From Embiotoca jacksoni (Eukaryota > Chordata > Actinopteri > Embiotocidae): 64,000 nt of DNA. This document shows, one piece after another, positions 1 to 12,115 of this stretch. The position numbers and the translations under genes were made by a program. The notes below the pieces were generated by a model. It saw only the letters and a program-made list of their open reading frames with translations. It was not told where the DNA came from and ran no database searches. Positions within the stretch are counted from its first letter, which is position 1, and every line of letters begins with the position of its first letter. The stretch is from the NCBI GenBank assembly GCA_022577435.1, contig JAKOON010000058.1, positions 1,705,692-1,769,691 of the forward strand, given 5' to 3'.

Positions 1-1364
1 TATCATTTTATTGTGTATTATAAGCATTTTATTGCTACAGGAGACGTCATGCTACTGGAAAAGTGTGTCAAATAATGACCAACAATATCCACAACATTTC
101 AGGCTGAGGTCACAAGGTTCCCTCTCCTCCTCTGCTGTACAGCATTACAGTCAACCATAATATTCTCCAATTTAACTAGTTATCATAGTCAGTTTGTATT
201 CAGCAATATTATGGTATCAATGCTTATTACATAGTAACTAACCAATGACTCCAGTATAAAAAAAAAATAAAAAAAAATCTAAACTGAAATTAATTTGCAA
301 GTTTATACCTAAACGCTTCAAGTAACGGTTGGTGCAAAGTCTGTTTATTGTCCAATCAGAAGATATTCAACAATATTAATAATTGCCTTCTTTTGACTGA
401 GGTTTTATTCACCTTGTAGGGAATTACTTTGATTGTAAGCTCATCCATTAACAAACGAGTAATGCATGATGCTAGCGACTTGTTATTCTGTTCAGAAACT
501 ATAAATTCCCTGGTTGTCAGATGTCGGAGATAATTTTGTGTTGTTATTCCAAGTCAGAGATATCAGCAACTTTAGGAAGTGTCGCCAAACCGGTGTCAAA
601 ATGGCCACCACTACGGCTGGTCGATACATCAAAATAAAGTCCAACGCTGGCTCTAATTTAATCGATTTTGCGCTATAAAAAAAGCTAGAGATCATTTGTT
701 TCTATCTGCTTTTAATTGTACTTAATTAACATTTCCCTCACTGTTGGCGTTGTTAGCATTGAGATGTAATTCTCAGCAAAGCTCCCCCACAGCCAGCCTG
801 AGCAAAAGTTTGCAGATCTTTTAAACACGGTATCAAACCTCATTATGAATTTATTGAGTGATTAGAAAACAAGTTTGACTTTCTTACTTATGGCTCCCGC
901 TTGGTACACTTTGCTACGCTAATATTAACACAAATAAAGTTAAAAAAAACCCGATGTCATGCAGACTTCAGAGCCCTCCGTATGTTTTATTTATGCTTAG
1001 TATAGATTGATATTAATATATTCTGTTTTATATTTCAAATGTTATATTTTCTACTTAGATAAATGGATGTTTTAAAACGCGCTGCTGTTATTAGAGGGCA
1101 GCGTTTTCAATGTGTGAACTAAATGTCTCTCCGACGCCTCAACCTGCACATGCATGCCTGCACACTCACACGCTGTTTCGTTCCAGAGATTTTTGTAGAT
1201 TGGTTTGTCCACAAACCAATGACTGTCCACCCGTTTTACAGTCAACCATTTCTGTTCATCTTCCTCAGTGTTGTTTTCCATTTTCTGAGTTTTTCCTTGT
1301 TGCCTCTGTTCACCTGTTTATTTTGTCCATTCGTAAAAAGAAGCCATTATTTCTCCCCCCCCAG
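1..1364. other. sobp intron sequence upstream of the first visible exon
   Basis: AT-rich sequence with no coding exon that I can recognise. The sobp exons expected 5' of the one at 1365 (N-terminal region and first FCS-type zinc finger) are not here, so they lie upstream of the window. The stretch ends in a C-rich polypyrimidine tract (about 1350-1364) that forms the acceptor of the next exon. Confidence 0.6.
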
Positions 1365-1460
1365 GCGAGAGACGACGATGGCCTCGGTGGGAAATTACCC
1401 CAGCACAGCTTTACTCAGGACACGCCCAGGCTTGTCTTCAAGACAAACAGCGATGTGCTT
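1365..1460 (+). CDS. sobp: sobp coding exon (penultimate coding exon)
   Basis: Internal exon of 96 bp (32 codons, phase 0 at both ends). It is bounded by a polypyrimidine acceptor ending CCCCAG and a GTAAGG donor. The translation begins ARDDDGLGG and ends TPRLVFKTNSDVL. It aligns with the segment of vertebrate SOBP between its two FCS-type zinc fingers (human ARDEDGHAEN...TPRLAFKNNCELL). It splices in frame to the exon at 7694, giving the junction DVL-VCDWC, equivalent to human ELL-VCDWC. The 6.2 kb intron between them is ordinary for this gene. Identity rests on remembered family sequence; no search was run. Confidence 0.93.
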
Positions 1461-3384
1461 GTAAGGATCATAACCATTTAACACCAGATAGAGTTTAAGC
1501 TTGATGGCTACTGCACAAATATGTTTTTGACTGTTGTTCTTTGTTGGTGTGTCATTTTCAAGTCATTTCTTTCCTGACATGTGACTGGATGGTTCATATT
1601 TGGGCATGACTGTAAAAGTAGACATCAAACAGCAGACTCAACCTCAGCTCGCAGCACACAAGTCATGTTTATACGTAAAGTTTGCATACTTTTCAGTTTG
1701 AGCTTTCCATAATTTCTTTCATGCTTAATCATTTGCTTTGCTCGTTTTCATTATACATCACATTCAGTGACTTGTGTTGGGGGTTGTAGGTATTGAGACA
1801 TTTATAAACTCATCCAGAATTAGAGAGGGTAAAATATTGCTGCAACTGTAACATGTTTATGGTGAAAGTAAGATGCAATGTGTAGCTCATTTTGTTTACT
1901 TAATAATATTTATTGAGCATTGTAAATAATGTGTTTAGCGAAAGAAAACAGTTTGGGATTCATAAAATATATCCACTAACATGCCACTTTTATGCTACTA
2001 ATGTGGAACTTTCAACTTCACTCCAACTTTCATAGTTTTTTACCAATTCTTTGGCAATCCATGGCATATGTCTAATAATATTACAATAGCAATTCCTTGA
2101 TGTACTGACTAAGTAAAAACACACCAGATAAGAAAATCGAAACAATATCAGACTGTAAAGTTACAACCCAAACTGTATGTTTTAATCTCTGATCACAAAT
2201 GACACTTTACAAACAGCTGCTTCTTAAACCCTCCACACAGACCCACAGATCAGTTTGACCTCTGAAGAAAAAGGCGTCCAAATGTCTGATAATCTGCTCG
2301 TTTCTCACCCCTTCAGATTTTCTTTGTACAAAGTTGCTGTGTTTCCAGATCTTAACCTTTACTCCAGAGAGCAGAGTGTTATAACAATTAAATTAAACAG
2401 TCGCCAAAACTAGGGGAGAAAAAAAAAAAGGACCCAGGCCACAAGAAGTTTTTCCTTTAAAGTTATGCTATCTTGCTGAAAATTCAGGCGCCAGTTTACT
2501 TTTCATGTAAACAACAAACAACAATTTTAATTTTTTTTCAGGCCAGGAGTCTTCAGATTCTTCAAAATGATCTATTCTCTAGCAATCGGTAGAGAGTTTA
2601 ATAAATAAAATACAAAAAAGTGAGACAAAAATACAAAGAAATGTAAGATTTACTGCACATCAAAAGACAGGAAAGCAAATCTGAGAGTTGGTGTCCATGG
2701 AAAGTGCCTCTGGCTGCATCACTGAGGATTCCTCTTTTTACACCTAAAGATAACTTACGCCTGTACGGTGTGTGGCTAAAGATTGTTCACTCTATTTTTT
2801 TAAAGTTCATTTCTGGGGGTTTTCCACCAATATGTGGCGACAGACGGCCACTCTGGCCCTTCTCATCAGATACCTGCACTTTACTGGAGGTCTCCAAACA
2901 GTCAATGACAGTATTTTCTGGAGCTAATATGAAGGCACTTTAAACAACTTTTTCATCCACTCAATCCTACCAATATTTACTGAATGTGAGGAAATAAGAT
3001 CACAGCGTATATTTTAATCTACTATTATTTTCAGAACGGAGAGAAACAGTGAATTTAAACTTTGATCACATGTTTTGAAATGATTACTGATAATTATGGA
3101 TTATATACAATAGTGCAAACCCATGGATGTCTTCCTGAGAAAGACTGCCACCGTTATCCCCATTTTTTAATTATATCACATCTTCCCCTCATTGCAAAAC
3201 GTGCACCTTTTTATTGTTTGATCGGCAGAAAAAGTAAAAAAAATTATAAGACAAAAGTTGTCAGGAAGCTAGTAAAGAAGTAACTGCTCCCTGCAAAAAA
3301 ATAGTCCAACACAGAATGGTTTTTTTTACATTTTGTTTCTTTTAGATTAAATAAATGAGGTATAAAGTGTTTATGCGTCAGATT

Positions 3385-3565
3385 TAAAGATGCTAGTCGG
3401 TGGGTTTTGTTCGATTTTAACAAACGAGCTCGTTCCCCCCCGTTTTCAGTCTTTATGCTACGCGAAGCTAACTAGTGGCAGGCACGAGGTTCATATTTAG
3501 AGTTCAGATATGAGAGAAGTATTGATCTTCTCGTCTAAATCTTTCCCAGCGAAGTGACTTCTTTC
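3385..3565 (-). repeat. Short teleost interspersed repeat, copy A
   Basis: On the minus strand this carries the motif run TTAGCTTCGCGTAGCATAAA followed by GACTGAAAACGGGGGG. Those words recur, less or more decayed, at about 25810-26025, 32190-32330 and 41645-41765. The order of shared words is the same in each, so these are diverged copies of one dispersed family. I recognise the family as common in teleost genomes but do not know its formal name. Edges are approximate. Confidence 0.6.
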
Positions 3566-6500
3566 GCTCTAAGCAAAGACGCCCCGTTGTGGGAAAGGAA
3601 ACACGGACCGGTCTGCTGCGGTGACATCCCAACACAGTCCGCCAGCTCCGTCTCATCACTCCTGCAGCCGGAGTTATTCTACTCGCCGTGCGTGAGTTTG
3701 TGCTGTGAAATATGGCGCACTTGAGCTTCAACCGACCAAGTGAGAATGGCCTTTGTATGTCACATCTATAATGAGTGATGGGACGGCCTGGCTGTGATAA
3801 GAGCAGCCTCGCGGGGAGTGCAGGTCTCGTCTTCTTTGGCTTTTATCTGCGGTTTAAACTTTTCATGCTCCATTCAGGTTTTAATGAAGAAGTCAGGTTC
3901 ACAGTGCAGCCAATATAAAGCAGAAAGCATACGACCTGGCTATGTTTCCACTTTTATCAGCCAGGTAATTATAACTATTGCAACAGTGAATGAGGCCACT
4001 GTAATCTGATAGTTCGGCTAATCATAGCAATAAGTCCGCATGTTACAGATGGTCTTTTAAGCATCGCCAAAATTAAATTTCTTTGCGTACAGCTCAGCAT
4101 AATCTTTACTGTGTTTTCTCTTTCCGATGGACCAGGTGCTTTAAGATGGCACTCGGTTGCTACGTAATCTAGTTTTTTGGGGCTGTGCAGCAGGTGCAGT
4201 GTTTGTGTTTGTCAGGAGTGGATACTTCGCTGCAGATTGTTTGGAGTGTAAGACGACTTAACAAAAAAAAACAAAAAAAAAACAAGAGACCGCCTCACTT
4301 CGAGCACCTGGTTCATTTTCACGGGTTTAATCCTCCTGTTTTGCACGATGTGATTATGCCAGCAATCTGAGAAGTGTCAGAAGAATCGCGTATCGACCTT
4401 AACAAGGGGAGGGGTGGGATACACAAGCCTGTCCCTTGATGCACTTTTTCTTCCTTTAAACCCCCTCATTCTCAGAAACCGCTTCGTCCTAAATATAAAA
4501 CCACTTCGGTCGCTGCAGCCTCTTGTGAAAACGTACAATCTCTGCACCGTCTGAAACTCTCCAACCTCTTAACCCTCTGCAACTCTCCTTCTTTTCTTCC
4601 TCTTCATTATCTAAATCCTCCACATCCTCTGCAATCTCTCTAACACCTGCGCCCTCTTCCTCTTCTTCACCGTCTCATCTTCCTCTGCAACCTGTTGGTC
4701 CACGACCCTCTCCTTCTTCTCTGTGACTGCAGCAATTAAATCCTCTTGTACCAATCCCCCCCCCTAAACCCCCTGAGAACCGCCTGCGATCGTCATCCCA
4801 CCTAACTTGTTAGTTCAAACTAATTACGCGCTAAAACTAGTTGTCATTTGGTGATTCTTAAATTTCGCCGGGTCGTCGGGTGAGAGGAGGAAGAACGTGA
4901 CGACTGCCGAGGCGATGGTGCTTGTTCAGAAGTACGCTAATTGTTGTAGCGCAAATGGTTAAACTGCACCACCGCCGCTGGTTCGTTGGCCACGACGGAA
5001 ATAAATGACCATAATTACATTCAACTGCAAACATCTGTGTGCAGGAGTGGGGAGCGAGCGAGAAAGAGAAAGCACAACTCCATTAGTGTAATGCGCAGTG
5101 AAATTTCACTCATGGTGCAGAAAGTCGTTAAGTGCTCTCCATCTGTCTTTCTGAGTCGAGGAAAATTTCAGCACATTTATTATTTAAAATATCCTGGGCC
5201 TGCCATTATCAAACTCAACTTGTGAGAGCACCTTTTTGACTTTTACTCAGTCATGGCTCATTGAATTAGCGAGAACTAAATGGGCAGTTAAAACGTGTAG
5301 AATTCAAGGGAGCGACATCCGAGTCCTTCCAGCACTGTTTAAGCAGAGAAGTCGCTGTGTACTCACGTCTCTGATCTGTTCTTGCTTTGGTTCCTTATGT
5401 TCTCCAGCTGCTTGTTCTCAACTCAAATCAGTTATATTCAGTTATTAAGTTTCTGCTTGATGACTCTAAACTTATTAGATATAATACTTTTGGTGGATTC
5501 CAATCAGTCCAGCCTATCCGAGACAATCGGATATAAAACACGTAATGTATGCAAAGAACCTGATGTTTTACACATGTCGCAGCTGCAGGACAGCATGCCA
5601 TGTATTCTTTTGAAATCCTGGCCAGTGGTCCGGTGCATCTGCCCAAACAGACCATGTGAGTCTTTCAGCTGCTGCCAGACACGATCCTGCCAAATAAGCC
5701 AATGTTGCTATGCAGCATGCAAAAAGGAGTTTATCCACCTTCCGGTTGCATCCCTCGACTTATTAACATTCAGCAGGGGGGCTTAAGGGTCCGTGTGATG
5801 GATGGATGTCGTTGAAGGGTCTGACAACTGATTAATGCCTTAATTATCTGCAGCGAGGACCTGCCACTCCTCCCAGAGCTGACAGAGTGAGCTGTGTGTG
5901 GCCTGACGAGTAACGCCGTGTTCGGGGCTCGCCCACCGCTATCTGCTCTGCCAGGGTCACATTCATTTTCTTCACCAAGAAAAATGTGCACGTTTAGCAC
6001 TGAAAAGGTGCATAACGTTGATGAAACAGTGCAGCAGGGCGTTCGGGGATCTTTGCCACCGCAGCGACTGAGAAAGACAACTTTTCAGTCGAGCCTCCAC
6101 GTGTTTGGATCCCGCTGCTTTCTGCACACAGAATTGATCTCAAGCACAACATATGATGAGAAACAAAGCTAAGCTAGCTCATTAAAAATAAAATCACTGG
6201 CTCTGACCGCACTTTGAAAATCCCAATGTGACTCTAGAAGCTGATCTGATCGTGACTTAGTAATTGGATTAGTTTCAAAAAAGGATTTGCTACTACAGAA
6301 TTTCATTAGTATGACATAAAAATTTTTTAAAAAAATCCTATTGTTTAGATATCAGTGGACATTAGAATTAGAAGTCAGAGATCAGTTAAAATGAATGAAT
6401 TCATAATCCTCTACCAAATTATTCCATTATTATATGTATTGCAGATAAAATGATGCAACTACCTTACCATGAACAAGGCTGTGTTGCTCCACCCAGTTGT

Positions 6501-6627
6501 TTCAATCATAAATACACAAGATCCCATTGTTGGTGTGAAATAACAGTTCAATGCTTTTTAGATTTTTCTTTTAATAGATTTGTGCATAATTTTGCATAAT
6601 TTCCTCAAAGAGAATATACATTTAATA

Positions 6628-6790
6628 ATAATAATAAACTTGACTTGTATAGCACCTTTTATACAAGAAATGCAGCTCAAAGTGCTTTACAGCTAGAAAA
6701 TTACATCCCATGTTTCACATATAAAGGGAAATAAAAACAAAAGAAATCAAATGCATAAGAACAGATAGAATGCATAAAATTAAACACAAA
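6628..6790. repeat. Teleost interspersed repeat fragment
   Basis: The segment begins with an AAT run and continues with TTGTATAGCACCTTTTATAC and then GCTCAAAGTGCTTTACAG. This word order is one I know from dispersed repeats of many teleost genomes. It trails into AT-rich sequence after about 6790. Class (LINE tail or SINE) cannot be decided from this fragment. Confidence 0.5.
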
Positions 6791-7693
6791 TAGAGTTAAA
6801 ATAGAAAATAAAGCAATATGCATTGTTTCACTTTCCATCACAACATGCGTAAATGGTATTACTTCAAATTGTCAAATCTTGCCTTGAAAGTAACACGTGA
6901 ATGTCCCAAAGGACCCGACACAGATCCTTTAAAAAAAAAAAAAAAAGAGGTACTTGCAGTCTGATTTGAATTAATTGCCACCAAAACCTCACACTTATCA
7001 TGAATGTTTTCAATTAGTACTGCATTTTAGTAGTAAGATGTTCAGCCAGTCATCCACAGGATGAATATACTTTAGCTATAAATTTAGGAGCTAAAATAAG
7101 GAAATTTGAAAGTTCTACACTAAGCTGATACCTGTAAATAACTACATTGATATCTGTTGACTAGTCAGCACACAATTCAATACTAAGTATGCAAGGCCAC
7201 TCGAGGGAAATCATCTCTTTGTCTGTGCTTGAGGCGTTGGTCTCCCAAGGAGACTGTGGTTAAATAAGACTGAGAGTGCCTTTATTGCCAACACAAGGTG
7301 TAAATGGGCATTCCTTGTTAGGACAGAAAGTTAGAGGCAAAGTCACTTCAATCGTACGTAGCAGCAGAACGCCATTAAGCGCACAATTACTTCTGTCTGT
7401 GTAGAGCAGAGGAAACGCAACAATGACGATTCATTCACAAACACAAACCTCACATCATTTAAAAACAGACAGGTGTATTTATACAAACTTCTAAGTTAAG
7501 CATTTTTTCTTGACACATCTATGAAAGAATCTAGAAACAGCATTAGTTTCCTTAATGAGCTTATATCCAGATGGTGTGGCGTTGCAGCTTCTTCTTTTTC
7601 AGGTTTTATCATCAAAAGCAAATTAGAAGTCTTCTGTATGCAGGGTGACTGGCGCTGATGCAGTTTATGTGTTGTGTTTATCTTTTCCTGCAG

Positions 7694-9751
7694 GTGTGTG
7701 ACTGGTGCAAACACATCCGCCACACGAAGGAGTACCTGGACTTTGGTGCTGGTGAGCGGAGGCTGCAGTTCTGCAGTGCCAAATGCCTAAACCAATATAA
7801 GATGGACATTTTCTACAAGGAGACCCAGGCCGCCCTGCCCGGTGCGCTGTGTAACCCGGGACACGGGGCCGGTGGGGAGGGTAAGCCGGAGTGCAGCGGA
7901 GGACAGCTGCTCACTCCTGAATCCTGGGGAACGCCATTAACGGACCTTCGGCGTAAAGCTCCCTCGCCGGGGGGGCTTTGCACCGCCTCTGCTTTGGCTC
8001 CTTCCACTTCTTCTGCCACCTCACCATCAGACAATGTTGCTGTTTGCTCCCCGTCCTCCTCCTCATCCGCCAAAATCCCCACACCCAGACCCCACGAGAG
8101 CCCCACTCTTCCCCATCCGCCTGTTCCCTCTTTGCACCCACCAATGGGGCTTCCTTCGGGTAGCCCTCCCATGGTGATGACCCCCCGGGGACCCATGCCG
8201 CTGCCTCTATTCATGGAGCACCAAATGATGCAGCATATTCGTCCACCATTTCTTCGCCCCTCCGCCCACTCAGCAGGGCACAACAGCCCGCTGTCGAACC
8301 CTATGATCCCTGGTATCGGTCCACCACCTCCCTCCCGGTCCCTTGGTCCAGCATCAAGCCCCATGCACAGGCCCATGCTGTCCCCGCATGTCCACCCCTC
8401 ATCCAATCCCAACCCTGGCATGATGCCCCCACACCCTGGTCTCCCCATGCCAGGCCTGCCCCCTTTCCCCCCGGTCAACATGATGCCCAACGGACACATC
8501 CCTCTACCCCCAATGATGAACTTCGGCATGCCATCCTTGGCTCCATTGGTACCCCCGCCTACCCTTTTGGTCCCTTACCCTGTCATTGTACCCCTCCCAG
8601 TCCCAATCCCGATTCCAATCCCGATCCCCTTCAACCCCAAAACGTCCAGGGACCAACCTGAGAGCAGTGGCTTCTTCCGCAGCGCTCCAGAGTCCTCAGA
8701 AGCGTCAGCGTCTGGGCTCCACTCGCCCGGCTCCTCTGGAGGGGACAGAGGGGAGCAGAAGACGGAGCCAGCTGGTGGAGAGCGTGTCTCTCCTGGGCGC
8801 TCAGAGAGAGGCAGGACAGCGTTAGTGGACTTGACTGTGAAGGCAGAGGACAATTCAGGCAACCTTTATCCAGCCAGTGGCTCTGGACCGATGGACGGGG
8901 TTATTGATCTAACTGTTTCCCAAAGGTCATGCCAACAGCAGGTAATTCAGAGAATGCTACCCGGGGTGCAGGTCAAAGTAGAGGCCGAGTTCGAATCGAG
9001 GTCTCCACCAGCTGCTGGGACAGGGAGGGAAGGGAAAGGTGGTTGGGATGGAGGGGAAGGGGCTCTGCTGTCTCAGGGCCTCCTCAGTCCTGCAGAGCTG
9101 GAAGGGACCACACACCTTAACACACTGGAGTCATCCGCCCTACCTTCCAGCAACAGCAGCCCCTTGAGCAAAGCTGATCCCCCAGTGAGTCAGCTGAATT
9201 CCTGCATCTCCAACCTTACCGCACCACCTTTATCCAGCACAGTACAGACCCAGGCCCCACCCCCGCCCCCGCTCCAAACCAACCCCGCTGCCCCGTGTAA
9301 TGTCATAGTCAACGGTACGGGATGGCATCCACTTCTCACTCCTGCTTTTGAATCTTGCCCCGACCGCAGAGGAGACGGGGTCGCAGGAGACGGAGAAGCG
9401 GAGGAGCAGCCAGCCAACGGCGAGCTGGAACACGAGGCGCTGAAGGAGAACAATTGCTCGGTGGGCGATCGGGAGCCGGGGAAACGGGTCTCGGCACAAG
9501 ACGAGACAGTGGACACGGCGGAGGGTAAGCCGGATCCCGACTCCAACGTGGAGGAGGGCGAGCACGGCTACGCCCTGCCGCTGCTGTCGACCGGAGGCTG
9601 CGTGGTCATCCAGCCCGTGCCAAAGCCCGCCGCCGACAAGGCGGCCATCTTGTCCTGCTCCATCAGTGCACCGTTGTCGGCAGACGGGAGTCCCGAGCTG
9701 GAGCCGCCGCTGAAGAGGAGGTGTCTGCGAATTCGCAATCAAAACAAATGA
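7694..9751 (+). CDS. sobp: sobp last coding exon (sine oculis-binding protein homolog, C-terminal 685 residues)
   Basis: SOBP is a nuclear protein that binds SIX-family homeoproteins and SUMO; loss affects inner ear and brain in mammals. The exon starts after TTTTCCTGCAG, not at the upstream in-frame ATG, because splicing from 1460 restores the conserved DVL-VCDWC junction. It opens with the second FCS-type zinc finger: CDWC near 7697 and FCSAKC near 7770-7790. A long Pro/Met-rich stretch follows, with a PVPIPIPIPIP run near 8600. Two SUMO-interacting motifs come next, LVDLTV at 8822-8839 and VIDLTV at 8900-8917. A CNVIVNGT block sits at about 9295. The C-terminus is basic, PPLKRRCLRIRNQNK, just as in vertebrate SOBP, with TGA at 9749-9751. 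There are no frameshifts or internal stops. The sense strand is unusually C-rich, so long shadow frames open on the other strand. Confidence 0.97.
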   Translation: MCDWCKHIRHTKEYLDFGAGERRLQFCSAKCLNQYKMDIFYKETQAALPGALCNPGHGAGGEGKPECSGGQLLTPESWGTPLTDLRRKAPSPGGLCTASALAPSTSSATSPSDNVAVCSPSSSSSAKIPTPRPHESPTLPHPPVPSLHPPMGLPSGSPPMVMTPRGPMPLPLFMEHQMMQHIRPPFLRPSAHSAGHNSPLSNPMIPGIGPPPPSRSLGPASSPMHRPMLSPHVHPSSNPNPGMMPPHPGLPMPGLPPFPPVNMMPNGHIPLPPMMNFGMPSLAPLVPPPTLLVPYPVIVPLPVPIPIPIPIPFNPKTSRDQPESSGFFRSAPESSEASASGLHSPGSSGGDRGEQKTEPAGGERVSPGRSERGRTALVDLTVKAEDNSGNLYPASGSGPMDGVIDLTVSQRSCQQQVIQRMLPGVQVKVEAEFESRSPPAAGTGREGKGGWDGGEGALLSQGLLSPAELEGTTHLNTLESSALPSSNSSPLSKADPPVSQLNSCISNLTAPPLSSTVQTQAPPPPPLQTNPAAPCNVIVNGTGWHPLLTPAFESCPDRRGDGVAGDGEAEEQPANGELEHEALKENNCSVGDREPGKRVSAQDETVDTAEGKPDPDSNVEEGEHGYALPLLSTGGCVVIQPVPKPAADKAAILSCSISAPLSADGSPELEPPLKRRCLRIRNQNK

Positions 9752-11393
9752 GGTGGGCCCACCACGATGTCTCTGCCTTTCAGTATAAATTTACACAGAT
9801 TCATTCAGAGACATTTCATAATTCGCAGCATTGTATTGTCACTCGGTTGTAATGTTTCACTCCCAAGAAGGCATCTTTGAATTATTCACTTCTAAAATAG
9901 TCTTTAATGAGTTGTTTGCGACATATTTAGTGTTTCAAGTCTGAGGAGCTCTGGCAGAAAGGTTATTATATGTTATATCAGTTTGAAATGACATAAGAAG
10001 GTTGATCACTGAATCAGAGTTTCACCAGGAGATAATTGATTCAAGGGGTGAATGCGGTGTTTCTTCATACAGACGGTGGAAGAGGTCAAACAAGCATCTG
10101 CTGAGCTAATAGCCTAAAATAATGTCAGAGTCCATTTGAATCACACATGGATGGGCACTCACAGGGAAGAGGCTATAAAAGGGTTTGTGAACCTGGAGGG
10201 AACATGAAGCCATTTGTGAAAAGATGAGATATAGAAGTACGACTAAAAGGTGGCGTTGATACATCCAGGGCAGGCGGGTGGTCTCCAGGAGCGTCTTCAC
10301 GAAAGACGGAAGCGGATTGCAGTTATGTAAGAAATAATTTTTTTACAGCGTATCTCGTAATTATGAGATCTTTTAAGTGAAGGTGTAGCCAGTCGGCACT
10401 AATGTTGACTATTACGGTAAATTTAGTCCAATTTGTTTTTCTTCCTTGAATGCACTGCTTTAGAACCGTTTTAAGACTCGATATCAGATAAACAAATGGC
10501 TTAAATACAAATGTCAACAAACTAGATGTTGTATTTGTGCAGTCTTCGTTGTTATGATTTTTTATGACTTTCTTGCTCGACCATGTGTTTAACCAACACT
10601 TTAATTTACCGAAGACATATTTCCACCTGAGCTTGCTCTCATTTTCTAGGAAGGTAAACTGGCAGTTCACCTCCACGAGCTCCAGAATGGAAATGGGAAA
10701 TCTCTCATGTCAAAGGGTTTATTCAGCACATTAATACTAAATTTAATGATGCACTCCTTGAGTTATTAATTAAATGAAATTGTATTCAAGAGCAATTGAA
10801 GACCAATTCAGGTTGTGGTAACACGAGGCGAGCGCTCTGAATAAGATTAATTAGGAACCACAAAAGATGGAAATCCAGCCCGGTGCACCGTTGGCATCGC
10901 TAAAAGCAGAGCAACAGCTGAAGTGAACCGAAGTGATGTAACCTTCAGGTACCATTCACTATTTATCATTATTGGTATGGGCAAGGGCAAAATGTCAAAT
11001 GCTGCGTCTCACCTTTCTCACTCGCCTGTAATATCGCAAGGCATTCATTATGAAATATCTAAAACATTATGTAAAATGTATGCGACCGGAGAAGCAGATG
11101 CTGAATATTTCATTCTTTATTTGCCCAAAAGTGTCCTCGAGCTGATACTGATTGTGAGTACCAGAGAGAATAAACCCCAAATTAGGAAGCGCTTGCCAAA
11201 AAGCTGCATGTTCTTTAATTGGATCCACGGTGGTTTGAACAACAAAACCTTTTCTTCCTCTCAACTGAACAAACACTTTTCCCCCCACTTACCTTCAAAT
11301 CAAAGGTGGAGCTGCCGGCTGGAGTTCCTGCATCAACTTTATAGCCAAAGCAGCTCTGACTCAGTCTCCTTCTCCTCCCACTCTGTTTCACAG
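9752..11393 (+). other. sobp: sobp 3' region: probable intron within the 3' UTR
   Basis: Immediately after the stop codon lies TGAG|GTGGGC, a usable splice donor. At 11373-11393 there is a strong pyrimidine-rich acceptor ending TGTTTCACAG. I therefore read this as an intron separating the last coding exon from a non-coding 3' exon. The alternative is that all of it is 3' UTR. A patch at about 10680-10920 carries several TAATTA/ATTAAT words and could be a conserved non-coding element. Confidence 0.45.
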
Positions 11394-11501
11394 ATGGATG
11401 CTCTGAGGACCGCAGTGCCATCAACGACACTCACTTGTCCACCCTCCCACCCCCACCCCACTTCCAAATCCAACCACTCCCAACTACACCACTCTACACG
11501 T

Positions 11502-11571
<70 letters not shown>

Positions 11572-11988
11572 TTCTCACCCATCGTCCAGTCTACCAGCAC
11601 CACAAACCGCCTTCGACGACTGACGAGAGTCCGAGTGAACATGATGATGTGTATCACAGCAGAGCGGACGGGACTCCTACTGTCTGTGTGACAGACTGGA
11701 TGTTTGTGGCCAGCAAAGACCGCTTGACCTTTGAACTGAGGACAGTTTATTCCTGGAACAGGAGGACTTCACCCCCGCTGCTTCTCTCCTCGTTCAGAGA
11801 CCGTCAGCCCACACTGCCCCCGTAGACTTTATCCACCCTCCCCTATCGAACAACAACCTTCTTTATCGTCTTTCACTACTACTGCGGTGTCTGATATTCA
11901 ACTCTGACGCTGCTCGGAAATTAGCGAAGGAGCCCCCAAAAGAGAGGTTTCCATCCCTCAGTTAAAAGCTTTTAGTGCCACACCACAG
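11394..11988 (+). other. sobp: Candidate non-coding 3' UTR exon of sobp
   Basis: This stretch lies between a strong acceptor (TGTTTCACAG at 11384-11393) and a possible donor (CCACAG|GTACGA at 11988/11989). It contains a (CA)33 array and then GC-balanced, gene-like sequence. Its longest open frame has no recognisable domain, and sobp has already reached its conserved C-terminus. It may instead be simply part of a longer unspliced 3' UTR. Confidence 0.4.
11504..11569. repeat. (CA)33 microsatellite
   Basis: Uninterrupted CA dinucleotide array of 66 bp inside the presumed sobp 3' UTR exon. Confidence 0.98.
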
Positions 11989-12083
11989 GTACGAAATCTC
12001 TCCTCCTGTAAGTGTTATTTTTTTTTTCTTATTTGTCACTAACTGATTCCACAAAGTTTAGATTGTAGAGCTACAAAGCTGGC

Positions 12084-12115
<32 letters not shown>

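Larger units (their letters stand above)
1461..7693 (+). other. sobp intron, about 6.2 kb
   Basis: Intron between the two visible sobp coding exons, from GTAAGG at 1461 to a TTTTCCTGCAG acceptor at 7693. It contains two repeat-like segments (about 3385-3565 and 6628-6790, listed separately) and a more GC-rich patch around 4800-5170. I see no other coding exon; the open frames here lack family resemblance and splice context. Confidence 0.8.

Noticed and set aside
7658..7693. ATG at 7658 as the start of a separate 697-residue protein
   Set aside because: These codons are intron sequence ending in the acceptor TTTTCCTGCAG. The exon at 1365-1460 splices in phase and restores the conserved SOBP junction.
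7813..8529. A 238-codon minus-strand frame over the sobp exon
   Set aside because: It is the complement of the Pro-rich sobp coding frame, whose C-rich codons avoid stops on the other strand. The plus frame matches a known family to its last residue.
10923..11825. A 300-codon open frame downstream of sobp
   Set aside because: It is interrupted by a CA repeat translated as a His-Thr run and has no recognisable domain. It spans the presumed 3' intron and UTR exon of sobp, so it is most likely a chance frame.
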